DNA from: Candidatus Magasanikiibacteriota bacterium
Lineage (GTDB): Bacteria > Patescibacteriota > Patescibacteriia > Magasanikbacterales > GWA2-37-8
Assembly (NCBI GenBank): GCA_023246715.1
Contig: JAHFHZ010000001.1
Location: forward strand, 1 to 48,570
DNA: 48,570 bases
Direction: 5' to 3'
Shown here: one piece after another, positions 1 through 7,505 of the stretch
Layout: each line of letters begins with the position of its first letter
How positions within the stretch are numbered: the first letter of the stretch is position 1
Notes under the pieces: model-generated
Told to the model about the DNA's origin: nothing
The model's input: the letters and a program-made list of their open reading frames with translations, nothing else
Databases searched by the model: none
Translations under genes and position numbers: made by a program

Positions 1-2
1 CC

Positions 3-1118
3 ATAGTCCCCACCATGGCAGTTGATTTGCCGGTTGATGCGAAGATAATGGCCGGTTCCGCGCCGAGCACGATGATTGTGCGTCCTGGGTACTATGGATA
101 CCGGTATGTGTACAAAGGCGAGGTGCTGAGCTTGGCTGATACTGAAGTAACTGTGTACCGCCGCGCCAGAGACCCACAAGGAGCCCTTGCATTGGGTGGT
201 GATAACCCACTTGGCCTGCTCAACTTGAGTAGTTTTCCGGGGAGCAAACTCCAGAATTTTCAGGTTTACCAGGATCAATCCGAAGGTTATAGTTTGAATG
301 TGGATGTGGAAAACGGCACTATCTCGATTAACCAGTACTGGCCGGGCTGGAACAAATGCGGAGTTGATGGCCGTTGCCCGGAATTGCCTTCGTTGACTCA
401 GGCAGACGTGCCGAGCGACGAAGCAATGATCGCGATCACTAATTCTTTTTTGAATGCGCACGGCATCCCCACCACTGGTTACGCCAAGCCAGAAGTACAG
501 CGCGAGCAGCCGATATACACGATTATGACGGAGCCGGGCGCGACTATGCCCGCAGTTGATCTGCCGCAGTATGTTCCGGATACTTTTTTAATAACGTATC
601 CAGAACTCATCGCCGGGCAAACTGCTTATGAATATGGTTCGACCAAGGCGGGTTTGAAAATTAACGTAAATATTCGCGATAAAAAAGTGGTCAGCTTGTG
701 GGACCTGAAACGCACGGCCTTTGAGGGTTCGCTCTACGCGTCGGAAACAGATTTTGCTCAGTTAGTAAAAATTGCTGAGCAAACTGGCTGGGCTGCTCCC
801 GAAGCGGAAGGCAAGGCCGCCGAAGTGCAGTTGGGGACTCCGCAGCTGGTGTTGACCAAGGTCTGGCAGAGCGATCCGGCTAACAGCGCCAAACAGCAAG
901 AACTATTTGTTCCGGCGTATTCATTCCCGGTTTTGAACGCCGAGGCTTTGGGTGGTTACTTTGGGCAGAACGCGGTGATTGTTCCGTTGGTCAAAGATTT
1001 GTTGGATGCCTATGGCAACCAACCACAGCCGATGCCTTTAATGAAAGCCGATTTGGTTCGCCCGACCGAGCCAGCCATTGAACCTCAAGGTGCTCCGATG
1101 CCAATTGAGAAAAAATAA
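3..1118 (+). CDS. Exported or membrane-anchored protein of unknown function, 5'-truncated by the window edge
   Basis: I do not recognise the family. The frame is open to the left edge, and the first ATG (position 15) is followed by no signal peptide, so the true start, probably with a signal or anchor segment, most likely lies upstream. What is visible is a soluble, Pro/Gly/Tyr-rich protein of about 370 residues with many aromatic residues, few cysteines (one CGVDGRC loop) and a Pro-rich tail, the look of an extracytoplasmic domain. It ends just before two terminator hairpins, so it is the last gene of its transcript. No catalytic motif is apparent. Coding is clear from length and codon use; function is unknown. 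Confidence 0.75.
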   Translation: MVPTMAVDLPVDAKIMAGSAPSTMIVRPGYYGYRYVYKGEVLSLADTEVTVYRRARDPQGALALGGDNPLGLLNLSSFPGSKLQNFQVYQDQSEGYSLNVDVENGTISINQYWPGWNKCGVDGRCPELPSLTQADVPSDEAMIAITNSFLNAHGIPTTGYAKPEVQREQPIYTIMTEPGATMPAVDLPQYVPDTFLITYPELIAGQTAYEYGSTKAGLKINVNIRDKKVVSLWDLKRTAFEGSLYASETDFAQLVKIAEQTGWAAPEAEGKAAEVQLGTPQLVLTKVWQSDPANSAKQQELFVPAYSFPVLNAEALGGYFGQNAVIVPLVKDLLDAYGNQPQPMPLMKADLVRPTEPAIEPQGAPMPIEKK

Positions 1119-1130
1119 TTCAAGCATACA

Positions 1131-1160
1131 AACAGCCTCCGTTAGTGGAGGCTGTTTTTG
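1131..1160 (+). terminator. Rho-independent terminator
   Basis: Ten-base arms AACAGCCTCC and GGAGGCTGTT flank a six-base loop and run into a T tract. It lies 12 bases after the preceding stop codon. Confidence 0.85.
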
Positions 1161-1170
1161 TATTGAGGCT

Positions 1171-1198
1171 AAAGCACCCCTGGTAAGGGTGCTTTTTT
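1171..1198 (+). terminator. Second, tandem terminator hairpin
   Basis: Arms AAAGCACCC and GGGTGCTTT are followed by more T residues, directly behind the first terminator. Confidence 0.7.
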
Positions 1199-1299
1199 GA
1201 TTGCGTTGATTTTTTTATGCTTGATCCGAGCAAAGTTATTTTTCAAAAATTAAGAGATAGGCAACAGCCGTTTTTTTAAATTCTTCATAGACTCGTCTT

Positions 1300-1440
1300 A
1301 GGGTTAGAAACCCCCGGCTTCAGCCGGTTCTTTTAAGTAAATACATATCTCCACGATGAGTCCCACGGACACTAATCTTTAGCGCCCTTACAGGGCGAGA
1401 GCTGTATTCACTGGATTCTTTCGGCTTCTAGCCGAAAGTG
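1300..1440. repeat. Cluster of three short perfect hairpins, possible relic or non-autonomous IS200/IS605-type element
   Basis: Three compact palindromes lie within 125 bases: CCGGCTTCAGCCGG (1314-1327), CGCCCTTACAGGGCG (1383-1397) and TTTCGGCTTCTAGCCGAAA (1420-1438), each with a 2-5 base pyrimidine/A-rich loop. IS200/IS605 elements and their non-autonomous derivatives carry such subterminal hairpins. No transposase ORF is present, so this is inference only. The rest of the 1199-1590 gap shows nothing else I can name. Confidence 0.35.
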
Positions 1441-1586
1441 GTTCAGTCTCCCAAACAAGCCCGGGCGCATCATATTGCAGCGGGTCGGTGGCGTTCTGAG
1501 CGGTTATTTTTTGATCATTTTTCTGCATATGTTTATTAATAATACCAGATTATGGTTGAAATTAAAATTATTCGTGTTCACCATAA

Positions 1587-1616
1587 TTGTTTTTTCAGCT
1601 TTATATATAGTATAAT
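1587..1616 (+). promoter_or_regulatory. Promoter for the DoxX-like gene
   Basis: TTGTTT (1587-1592), an 18-base spacer and TATAAT (1611-1616). It places the transcript start near 1623 and supports the ATG at 1648 rather than the upstream ATG at 1552. Confidence 0.6.
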
Positions 1617-1647
1617 AATACTTAGTTTTTCTGATAATTTTTATTTT

Positions 1648-2118
1648 ATGCATCGTTTGGCCGGTCGCTTTTTAGCTCATTTTGACCATTCAGTCATTCA
1701 TTTTTTTAGAAAGATTTCTCGGCCTTTAGCGCGGGTGGCTTTATTTACGGTCTTTTTTTGGTTCGGTATCTTAAAAGTTTTTGGCTATAGCCCGGCTAAT
1801 CCGTTGGTGGAAGCTTTGCAGCGGCAAACGCTCCCTTTTATGACTTTTGGCACGTTCATTATTTTTTTTGGATTGTTTGAAATGCTGATTGGAGTTTTAT
1901 TTGTATATCCTGGCTTTGAACGTTTGGCCATCGCTTGCTTGATTCCGCATATGGTTACCACCTGTTTACCCCTAGTATTATTGCCTCAAGTGGTTTGGCA
2001 GGGATTTTTGGTTCCAACCCTGGAAGGGCAGTATATTATCAAGAATTTGATTATCGTGGCCTTGGCATTTAGTATGGCTGGTGGGTTGCACCCGTGGCGA
2101 GAACCTAAGCCCCACTAA
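1648..2118 (+). CDS. DoxX-like / DUF417-like small integral membrane protein
   Basis: A 156-residue protein with four hydrophobic segments (roughly residues 26-45, 65-88, 92-112 and 128-148). The segment FFWFGILKVFGYSP followed by a GLFEMLIGVL helix resembles the DoxX/YkgB group of four-helix membrane proteins, some linked to redox or stress functions. The biochemical role is not determined. I chose the ATG at 1648 because the TATAAT box at 1611-1616 lies downstream of the more upstream ATG. Hsp20 follows 40 bases later with its own promoter-like sequence. The family call rests on topology and the helix-1 motif only. Confidence 0.65.
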   Translation: MHRLAGRFLAHFDHSVIHFFRKISRPLARVALFTVFFWFGILKVFGYSPANPLVEALQRQTLPFMTFGTFIIFFGLFEMLIGVLFVYPGFERLAIACLIPHMVTTCLPLVLLPQVVWQGFLVPTLEGQYIIKNLIIVALAFSMAGGLHPWREPKPH

Positions 2119-2142
2119 CTGTTTTTTTTGGTATTTTTGTAG

Positions 2143-2148
2143 TATACT
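2143..2148 (+). promoter_or_regulatory. -10 element of the hsp20 gene, very short leader
   Basis: TATACT ends ten bases before the ATG at 2159, so the leader would be only a few bases. No good -35 match is visible, and no Shine-Dalgarno sequence precedes the start. Confidence 0.5.
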
Positions 2149-2158
2149 GCGTACAGTT

Positions 2159-2611
2159 ATGGGATTATTTTCTGATTCTACTTCACAAGCTATTCCTTTG
2201 TTGGCTGCAGATGAAGACCGGCCATTTTTTGATTTTTCTTTATTTAAACAGGATGCGGGCGTTTTGTGGGATGGAGCCCACAGCGAAGGCGAGTTGGCGG
2301 TTGACGTGAGTGAAACAGCGACCGAAGTTTTTGTGGTCGCGCCGTTGGCTGGCACGCCCCCGGAGTCAATCTCGTTGCATTTGGTAAACGATGTTATCAC
2401 GATTCGAGGGGAACGGCATAGCCCTATACCAAAGGCGGCGATGCCATTTTATCAAGAGTGTTTTTGGGGAACTTTTTCGCGGACCATTGTTTTGCCGGTG
2501 GAAGTGCGGCCGGAATCGGCCAGAGCCAGCTATCAGCGCGGGGTCTTGACAGTTAGCCTGGAAAAAGCGCAGCATACGGCTACAATTCCGCTATTGGTTA
2601 TTGAAGAATAG
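2159..2611 (+). CDS. Hsp20 / alpha-crystallin family small heat-shock protein
   Basis: A 150-residue ATP-independent holdase chaperone. The alpha-crystallin domain spans about residues 45-145: it begins with GELAVDVSETATEVFVVAPL, continues through a strand resembling ITIRGER, and closes with the family signature GVLTVSL near the C-terminus. The tail IPLLVIEE resembles the I-x-I/V motif that docks on neighbouring subunits. The N-terminal arm (about 40 residues) is Asp/Phe-rich and variable, as usual. The start at 2159 is set by the TATACT box just upstream. The VanW gene follows after 29 bases and may be co-transcribed. Confidence 0.92.
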   Translation: MGLFSDSTSQAIPLLAADEDRPFFDFSLFKQDAGVLWDGAHSEGELAVDVSETATEVFVVAPLAGTPPESISLHLVNDVITIRGERHSPIPKAAMPFYQECFWGTFSRTIVLPVEVRPESARASYQRGVLTVSLEKAQHTATIPLLVIEE

Positions 2612-2640
2612 TGGCGGTACGGTTTTAAAAATTTTTATTT

Positions 2641-4659
2641 ATGGAACAGGGATTGAACCCGTCTCAAAAGCCAGGGTTTTTTATTCGCTGGCGACAACTG
2701 CTATTTGTTATTCTAGCTGTGATTATCGCGGGTGGTGTTGTGATTGGCTCCGCCGCCGCGTATGGCGCTTATTATGCTAGCCGGGTGTACCCGGGGGCGC
2801 ATTTAGGTTCAATCGCGATTGGCGGTTTGACGCCCGCGGAAGTGACCGTTCTGACCGCAACGGTGGCCGAACGTTATAACCGCGACGGTTTACAATTGCT
2901 CGTGACGGGGCGTCCGAGCGCCCAGGCAGAAGGAATGATTCCGCGATTGGTGACGATTGCTGTGGCGAAGAGCGCCGAAAATCCGGCTGTTATTGAAATT
3001 TCACCTGAAGTGGTTGGCGCGCAGGCGTTGGCGCTCGGGCGGACCGGTTCGCTGCTGCGACGCTTATTTGAACCCTTGTATATTTTGGTAAGCGCCACCC
3101 GCGTGCGTTGGGAGGCAGGCATTAATGAGCGGGAGCTTGAAAAACGTTTACGCTCGGCGCTCGCGAGCGGGTCTGATGAACCGCGTAATGCGACATTGCT
3201 GGTGGAAAGTGTGGCCCCGTGGCGCTACTCGGTTGTTGCGGAACGCTCCGGTTCGAGTTTTGAGTACGCGGCAATCGCGCGCGAAGCTGCGCGCCAAGTT
3301 AGCCTGCTTTCTTTTAAACCGATAGCAGTACAAGCGTTTGATTTTACTCCGACAATTAAAGCAGCCGACGTGGAATCGGCCGCTCCCTTGGCCGAACGAG
3401 TAGTCAATTTAGGTAATTTGACCTTGGTTGTTTCTTCGACTGTCGTCACACCAATGTCGTGGGTCATTATCCCGAGTGTGTTTGCCTCGTGGTTGGAACC
3501 GCGCGAATTGCCCGGTCAAAATGGAGTAGTGTTCGGGCTTAGGTTATCCGCCGTAAACGATTTTTTACAAACAGCGATTGTTCCGACGCTTTCTCGGGAG
3601 CCGGTTGAGCCACGTTTTGTGCGCAATGGGGAAAAGGTAGTTGATTTTCAACCGCCGCGGACGGGTGTGACGCTTGACGCGCTCGCCATAGTAACCCGCC
3701 TCGATGAAGAGATTCTGCGACGGGGAAGCGGACAGGGAATTAGTACTGTGGAAGGCGTGGTGTCGGTCGTGCAGCCGCTCACCCAACTCTCGGCGCTTAA
3801 TGATCTGGGCATTAACGATTTGGTTGGCGTGGGTACTTCAACTTTTCGTGATAGCCATACTAATCGGATTAAAAATATTGCCAACGCCGTAGGGCGTTTG
3901 AACGGCGTGCTGATTGCTCCTGGGGAAGAGTTTTCCGCCAACCATTATGCTGGGCCGTATACCCGCGAGAATGGTTTTTTGCCGGAGCAAGTGATTAAGG
4001 GGAATGAAATTAAACCCGAAATAGGCGGAGGGATGTGCCAGATCGGCACAACGCTGTTCCGCATGGCGATGCAGTCGGGTTTGGATATTACCGAGCGGCG
4101 CAATCATTCATTGGTGGTGGGGTACTATTCCGACCCGGTGAATGGAAATCCGGGGACAGACGCTACGTTGTATGAACCGATTTTGGATTTAAAATTCCGC
4201 AACGACACCGGGCGTTATTTATTGTTGACTACCGAGATTGATTACAAAGAACAACTATTGACGTTTAGTTTATGGGGAACGCCGGATGGCCGCGCGGGTT
4301 GGTATACGCACCCGCTCGTGAGCCGCTGGATCCCCGCGGGAAAGGCGCAGCAGTTTTTGGTTGATACGCTCCCGCCGGGCACCACTAAATGCCAAAACGC
4401 TTTCCGCGGAGCGGTGGCCAGCTTTTTGTATACGCGGATTACCCCGGAGGGCGAAAAAATTGAGCGCACGTTTGACAGCGTGTATCGGCCGTTGCCTAAA
4501 ATTTGTTTGGTTGGTAAAGCGCCAGACGACCTGGTAGCCTGCCCAACGGGCAAGAAATGCGCGGTTACCGAAGCGCCCACTCCACTCGCGCCCGGCGTGG
4601 GTGACGCGCCGTTGGTTGAGCCTGCTCCGGAATTGCCGGTGCCTGCCCCAACCGAGTAA
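2641..4659 (+). CDS. VanW family cell-surface protein with putative peptidoglycan-binding domains
   Basis: A 672-residue, membrane-anchored extracellular protein. One transmembrane helix at about residues 17-42 follows a short cytoplasmic tail. Next come about 300 residues of repeated alpha/beta segments like the putative peptidoglycan-binding (PG_binding_4) modules that precede VanW in Gram-positive and CPR proteins. The VanW domain lies at about 395-540, recognised by GEEFSANHYAGPYT, the glycine-rich IGGGMCQIGTTLFR and RNHSLVVGYY. A Pro-rich low-complexity tail ends the protein. The family is associated with the cell wall but its reaction is unknown. A hairpin lies just after the stop; it is also the terminator of the opposing RNA. 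Confidence 0.88.
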   Translation: MEQGLNPSQKPGFFIRWRQLLFVILAVIIAGGVVIGSAAAYGAYYASRVYPGAHLGSIAIGGLTPAEVTVLTATVAERYNRDGLQLLVTGRPSAQAEGMIPRLVTIAVAKSAENPAVIEISPEVVGAQALALGRTGSLLRRLFEPLYILVSATRVRWEAGINERELEKRLRSALASGSDEPRNATLLVESVAPWRYSVVAERSGSSFEYAAIAREAARQVSLLSFKPIAVQAFDFTPTIKAADVESAAPLAERVVNLGNLTLVVSSTVVTPMSWVIIPSVFASWLEPRELPGQNGVVFGLRLSAVNDFLQTAIVPTLSREPVEPRFVRNGEKVVDFQPPRTGVTLDALAIVTRLDEEILRRGSGQGISTVEGVVSVVQPLTQLSALNDLGINDLVGVGTSTFRDSHTNRIKNIANAVGRLNGVLIAPGEEFSANHYAGPYTRENGFLPEQVIKGNEIKPEIGGGMCQIGTTLFRMAMQSGLDITERRNHSLVVGYYSDPVNGNPGTDATLYEPILDLKFRNDTGRYLLLTTEIDYKEQLLTFSLWGTPDGRAGWYTHPLVSRWIPAGKAQQFLVDTLPPGTTKCQNAFRGAVASFLYTRITPEGEKIERTFDSVYRPLPKICLVGKAPDDLVACPTGKKCAVTEAPTPLAPGVGDAPLVEPAPELPVPAPTE

Positions 4660-4679
4660 CGCCAAAAATTTGAGAATAA

Positions 4680-4715
4680 AAAACACCACCCTCGACTATG
4701 TCGAGGGTGGATTGT
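4680..4715. terminator. Bidirectional terminator between the VanW gene and the opposing ncRNA
   Basis: An eleven-base-pair GC-rich stem with loop TAT. T/A tracts on both sides (AAAAAACA on the left, TTGTTGTT on the right) would allow function in both directions. Confidence 0.75.
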
Positions 4716-4978
4716 TGTTAAGCGGGGGTTTCCCCCCATAACCGTATCCAAGAAGATAAGTTAAGCGCAAAGAGTAGCATTACCCATTCTTCCGTCTAAC
4801 TTATCTCCATGCTTGTCGTGGATACGGGTCGCTAGGCAGTAAGACAAGCTTTACTTTCCAACGATCCGTAACCATTTGTAAGCGGAGAGGTGAGTGGTGC
4901 GCCAGGATACATTAATTATTTCGGCCGGACATGAAGCGGTTCGGCACTGGCGCGTTTTTACCTTGGTTAATTTCGTAA
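4680..4978 (-). ncRNA. Candidate ~300-nt structured non-coding RNA
   Basis: A complete minus-strand transcription unit with no convincing ORF. It is driven by a near-perfect promoter (4985-5013) and ends at the strong hairpin at 4686-4712 (arms CCACCCTCGAC/GTCGAGGGTGG) followed by a T tract on this strand. Internal pairing includes arms 4742-4750/4819-4827 enclosing 4754-4763/4797-4806 (a long, nearly continuous stem), arms 4899-4905/4947-4953, and an alternative GCTTGTC/GACAAGC stem that competes with the long one. I compared it by eye with tmRNA, RNase P RNA, SRP RNA and 6S RNA and did not see their signature sequences. Existence as an RNA gene is inferred. Confidence 0.55.
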
Positions 4979-4984
4979 CAAATA

Positions 4985-5013
4985 AGTATACCACAAGAAG
5001 GCATTTTTGTCAA
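4985..5013 (-). promoter_or_regulatory. Near-consensus promoter driving the candidate ncRNA
   Basis: Read on the minus strand: TTGACA (5013-5008), 17-base spacer, TATACT (4990-4985). Both hexamers are consensus or nearly so. No start codon with a substantial ORF follows. Confidence 0.8.
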
Positions 5014-5102
5014 GGGTCAGTTATCCACGGTTTATTTGAGCCATAAGTTGATTTTTTTGGCTAACTTTAGCAAAAATTGTTTTTAGGCAGTGTTTGGGGT
5101 GT

Positions 5103-5212
5103 TGGAGGTCGCCAGGTTTGGCTCGCAAACGCCTCCATTTTAATTGGGTACGATCCAATTTTGATGTGATTGTTGGCGTGCAAAAATCACTCCATTGCGC
5201 GGAGGGATTTTT
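5103..5212. terminator. Hairpin-rich interval downstream of clpP, including its likely terminator
   Basis: The last hairpin, arms AAAAATCACTCC (5182-5193) and GGAGGGATTTTT (5201-5212), has one mismatch and a T tract on the minus strand, so it suits clpP. Two more hairpins lie beside it (TGGAGG/CCTCCA at 5103-5137 and AATTGG/CCAATT at 5142-5160). Nothing coding is seen in 5014-5237. Confidence 0.6.
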
Positions 5213-5237
5213 GTTTTAAGCGTACTTTAAGCCTAAT

Positions 5238-5864
5238 TTATTTTTTCACTTTTTCGATTACTTCATCGATCAGACCGTATTGCAGGCCTTCGGCGGCACT
5301 CATGAAATAATCCCGGTCGGTATCTTTTTCGATGACGGCGAGATCTTTGTCGGTATGTTTGGAGAGGATGCCGTTGAGCCGTTCTTTAATCCGCAAAATG
5401 CGCTCGGCGCGGATTTTGATGTCGCTGGCCTGGCCCTCCATACCTCCCATTACCTGATGAATCATGATTTCGGAATTATTGAGAGCCAGTCGTTTGCCCT
5501 TGGCCCCAGCCGCGAGCAAAACCGCCGCCATGCTGGCCGCGAGGCCAACGCAAATGGTGCTGACATCGGGTTTGATAAATTGCATGGTGTCGTAAATGGC
5601 CATGCCGGCTGTTACGGAACCACCAGGAGAATTGATGTATAATTTAATATCTTTGTCGGGGTTTTGATTCTCTAAAAATAACAATTGGGCGATTATGACG
5701 TTGGCGACGTTGTCGTCTACGCCGGTACCCAGGAAAATAATTCGATCCTGAAGCAGGCGAGAATAAATATCGTAGGCCCGTTCGCCATAGTGGGTTTTTT
5801 CGATGACGGTAGGAATCAAGAATTGGGAATTGATTGGATTGTTGATTGGATCGGCAATTTTCAT
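5238..5864 (-). CDS. clpP: ATP-dependent Clp protease proteolytic subunit ClpP
   Basis: The 208-residue serine peptidase that forms the barrel degrading proteins fed by a Clp ATPase. Catalytic residues are readable: Ser111 in GLAASMAAV, His136 in IMIHQVMGG and probably Asp185 in [10 protein letters not shown]. The oxyanion strand SPGGSVTAG and the NQNPDKDI loop are typical. Length is normal for the family. The N-terminal axial loop region ([24 protein letters not shown]) is conserved. The gene is monocistronic here: no ClpX or ClpA is adjacent, and the next upstream gene (nrnA-like) is in the same direction but 84 bases away. The identification is essentially certain. Confidence 0.97.
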   Translation of the reverse strand: MKIADPINNPINSQFLIPTVIEKTHYGERAYDIYSRLLQDRIIFLGTGVDDNVANVIIAQLLFLENQNPDKDIKLYINSPGGSVTAGMAIYDTMQFIKPDVSTICVGLAASMAAVLLAAGAKGKRLALNNSEIMIHQVMGGMEGQASDIKIRAERILRIKERLNGILSKHTDKDLAVIEKDTDRDYFMSAAEGLQYGLIDEVIEKVKK

Positions 5865-5947
5865 AGATAATAGTTATTATTTTCGTATGGAGCGTTCACT
5901 ATACTACAGAAGCTGATTAATTTTATTTCACATTTTCGCAGTACTGA

Positions 5948-6928
5948 TTATACCGTATCTTTGGTTTCCTGGATAGCGGCGACTTTTTCGACAATTTCTT
6001 TAATCGTGCCGTCGATGGTAAAACCAGCCGCTTTTTTGTGGCCACCACCACCGAGCTTTTTGGCCAGCGCGGAAACATCTACATCGTCGCGTGTGGTACG
6101 GAAGCTGCCCTTGATTTTACCGTCGGGTGTTTCTTTAAGGATCAGGGCTATTTTGGCGCCCTCTAAGTTGTTCAGGAAGTTGGCGATACCCTCGCTTTCG
6201 GTGTCGCTTAGGTTATGTTTAATTAAATCGTCCCGGGTAATATAGGTATAAATTAAATCCAGCGAGAGGTGTTTTTCGAGACGCGACAGCACGGTGCCCC
6301 ACAGGCGCAGCGCCCCGAGCGTTTTGTTTTTGATGGTTTGGCCAGTGATGAGCGCCAGATCGGCTCCGTGGCGGATGAGCTCACCAGCGATAGCCAGCGC
6401 GTCGGCTGAGGTGGCGGCGTTGGTGAAGCTGTCGGTATCGGTGATCAGCCCGGTAAGGAGTGATGTGGCCATGGATTTATTTAATTTTGTTTCGGCGTGT
6501 TTGAACAGGTGATAGATAATCGCCGTGGTAGACGGTGCGGTGGGCAATACCAGGTTGTGATGCCCGAAATTTTGGTTGGTGGCGTGGTGATCGATATTAA
6601 TAATGGTAGCCGGGTGCCCAGCAACCAGGTGCGCGACCCCGGCATACGCCAGATCGCCGGAATCCAGCACGACAATCGTGTCTACGTCGGCTTGTTTAAA
6701 AACGGATGGGTCGTTGGTGACTCGTTCGGCATGACGTAAAAAATGCCACCGTTTAGGCGGCAGCGCCGTAGCGCAAAAAATCACGTGGTCTTTGGCGAGC
6801 ACGTGTAAATATTCGGCCAAGGCCGTGGCGGCACCAAGCGCGTCACCATCGGGATTCTGGTGGGGGATGATGATAATGCTTTTGGCCTGGCGCAGGCAAT
6901 GATGAATTTGAGTGGCGATTAAACGCAT
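5948..6928 (-). CDS. DHH-family phosphoesterase, NrnA-like (oligoribonuclease / pAp phosphatase)
   Basis: A 326-residue predicted cytoplasmic hydrolase of short RNA oligonucleotides or 3',5'-bisphosphate nucleotides. The DHH domain carries metal-binding motifs: HQNPDGDALG near residue 25, VVLDSGD near 92 and the name-giving DHH in IDHHATNQ near 118, then LITDTDSF. The C-terminal DHHA1 substrate-binding domain ends with KKLGGGGHKKAAGF. Length matches NrnA (about 310-330). I prefer the ATG at 6928 because homology begins there; the open frame upstream to 6991 is Pro/Arg-rich and unlike the family. Exact substrate preference cannot be told from sequence. Confidence 0.9.
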   Translation of the reverse strand: MRLIATQIHHCLRQAKSIIIIPHQNPDGDALGAATALAEYLHVLAKDHVIFCATALPPKRWHFLRHAERVTNDPSVFKQADVDTIVVLDSGDLAYAGVAHLVAGHPATIINIDHHATNQNFGHHNLVLPTAPSTTAIIYHLFKHAETKLNKSMATSLLTGLITDTDSFTNAATSADALAIAGELIRHGADLALITGQTIKNKTLGALRLWGTVLSRLEKHLSLDLIYTYITRDDLIKHNLSDTESEGIANFLNNLEGAKIALILKETPDGKIKGSFRTTRDDVDVSALAKKLGGGGHKKAAGFTIDGTIKEIVEKVAAIQETKDTV

Positions 6929-7009
6929 ATTTTTTGGTTTGGGGCGCGGGGCGCAGAACTCCTTTGCAGAGGGTCGTGCGCCGCCGCGCAAAAAAGCATC
7001 GCGCCCTAG

Positions 7010-7363
7010 TTAGGAGTGGCTGCAGCCGGTGCGGTTACTAAAAAACAGATAAGCCAGGATGACGAAGAGTAGGCCGCTGTTAATGTACAGCACGGTCATC
7101 AGCCCGCTCAGATCTTTCTGCAGGGCCCTGCACCAGTCGACGATGGTGGTGTCGTTCTGCTGGAGGGTCCTGCCCTGGGCTTTTAGGGCGTCAACGTGAT
7201 CGTCGATCTCGTTGACAGTCTGCCGGAGCAGGTCTATCTGAATCTTCTGCGACCGTTCGTCCGAGGCCTCCTTCTGCGCCTCGTCTTCGAGGGTGCCGAG
7301 CACCCGGATGGCCGCGCCGAGGATCGGAATCTGGCCGAGCAGGCCGTCGCGCATTCTCCCCAT
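7010..7363 (-). CDS. Small GC-rich protein with coiled coil and C-terminal membrane anchor, unknown function
   Basis: A 117-residue protein I do not recognise. The N-terminus is short and hydrophobic, the middle (about residues 25-85) is charged and heptad-like (predicted coiled coil), and residues 90-109 form one strong transmembrane helix followed by a short Cys/His/Ser tail. The likely topology is tail-anchored with the coiled coil in the cytoplasm. Codons are strongly G/C-ending, unlike clpP, nrnA or smc next door. It has its own near-consensus promoter, a leader hairpin (about 7391-7413) and a good Shine-Dalgarno (AAGGAG) before the ATG, unlike most genes here. I infer horizontal acquisition. 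Confidence 0.65.
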   Translation of the reverse strand: MGRMRDGLLGQIPILGAAIRVLGTLEDEAQKEASDERSQKIQIDLLRQTVNEIDDHVDALKAQGRTLQQNDTTIVDWCRALQKDLSGLMTVLYINSGLLFVILAYLFFSNRTGCSHS

Positions 7364-7453
7364 GGGCTTCTCCTTGCTTTTGTTTGTTCTGCGGGTGAAA
7401 CTACACCCCGCAGTTCTGTGGCACCATTGTACCGTCTGAAACGGTAACCGAGG

Positions 7454-7482
7454 AGTATAAAAGACTTGTTGCCAATTGTCAA
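7454..7482 (-). promoter_or_regulatory. Promoter of the small GC-rich gene, overlapping the divergent smc promoter
   Basis: Minus strand: TTGACA (7482-7477), 17-base spacer, TATACT (7459-7454). The plus-strand smc -35 and spacer occupy the same bases, so the two transcripts should compete for RNA polymerase. Confidence 0.8.
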
Positions 7483-7495
7483 GCTATGTTATACT
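7466..7495 (+). promoter_or_regulatory. smc promoter, short leader
   Basis: TATACT at 7490-7495 with TTGCCA (7469-7474, 15-base spacer) or TTGTTG (7466-7471, 18-base spacer). The ATG at 7506 is only 10 bases past the -10 element, so the leader is a few bases at most. Confidence 0.6.
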
Positions 7496-7505
7496 TAGCT
7501 TCATT

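Noticed and set aside
1350-1375. ACGATGAGTCCCACGGAC resembles a hammerhead core
   Set aside because: CTGATGA is not exact and the GAAA after stem II is missing (ACTA instead); no closing stems.
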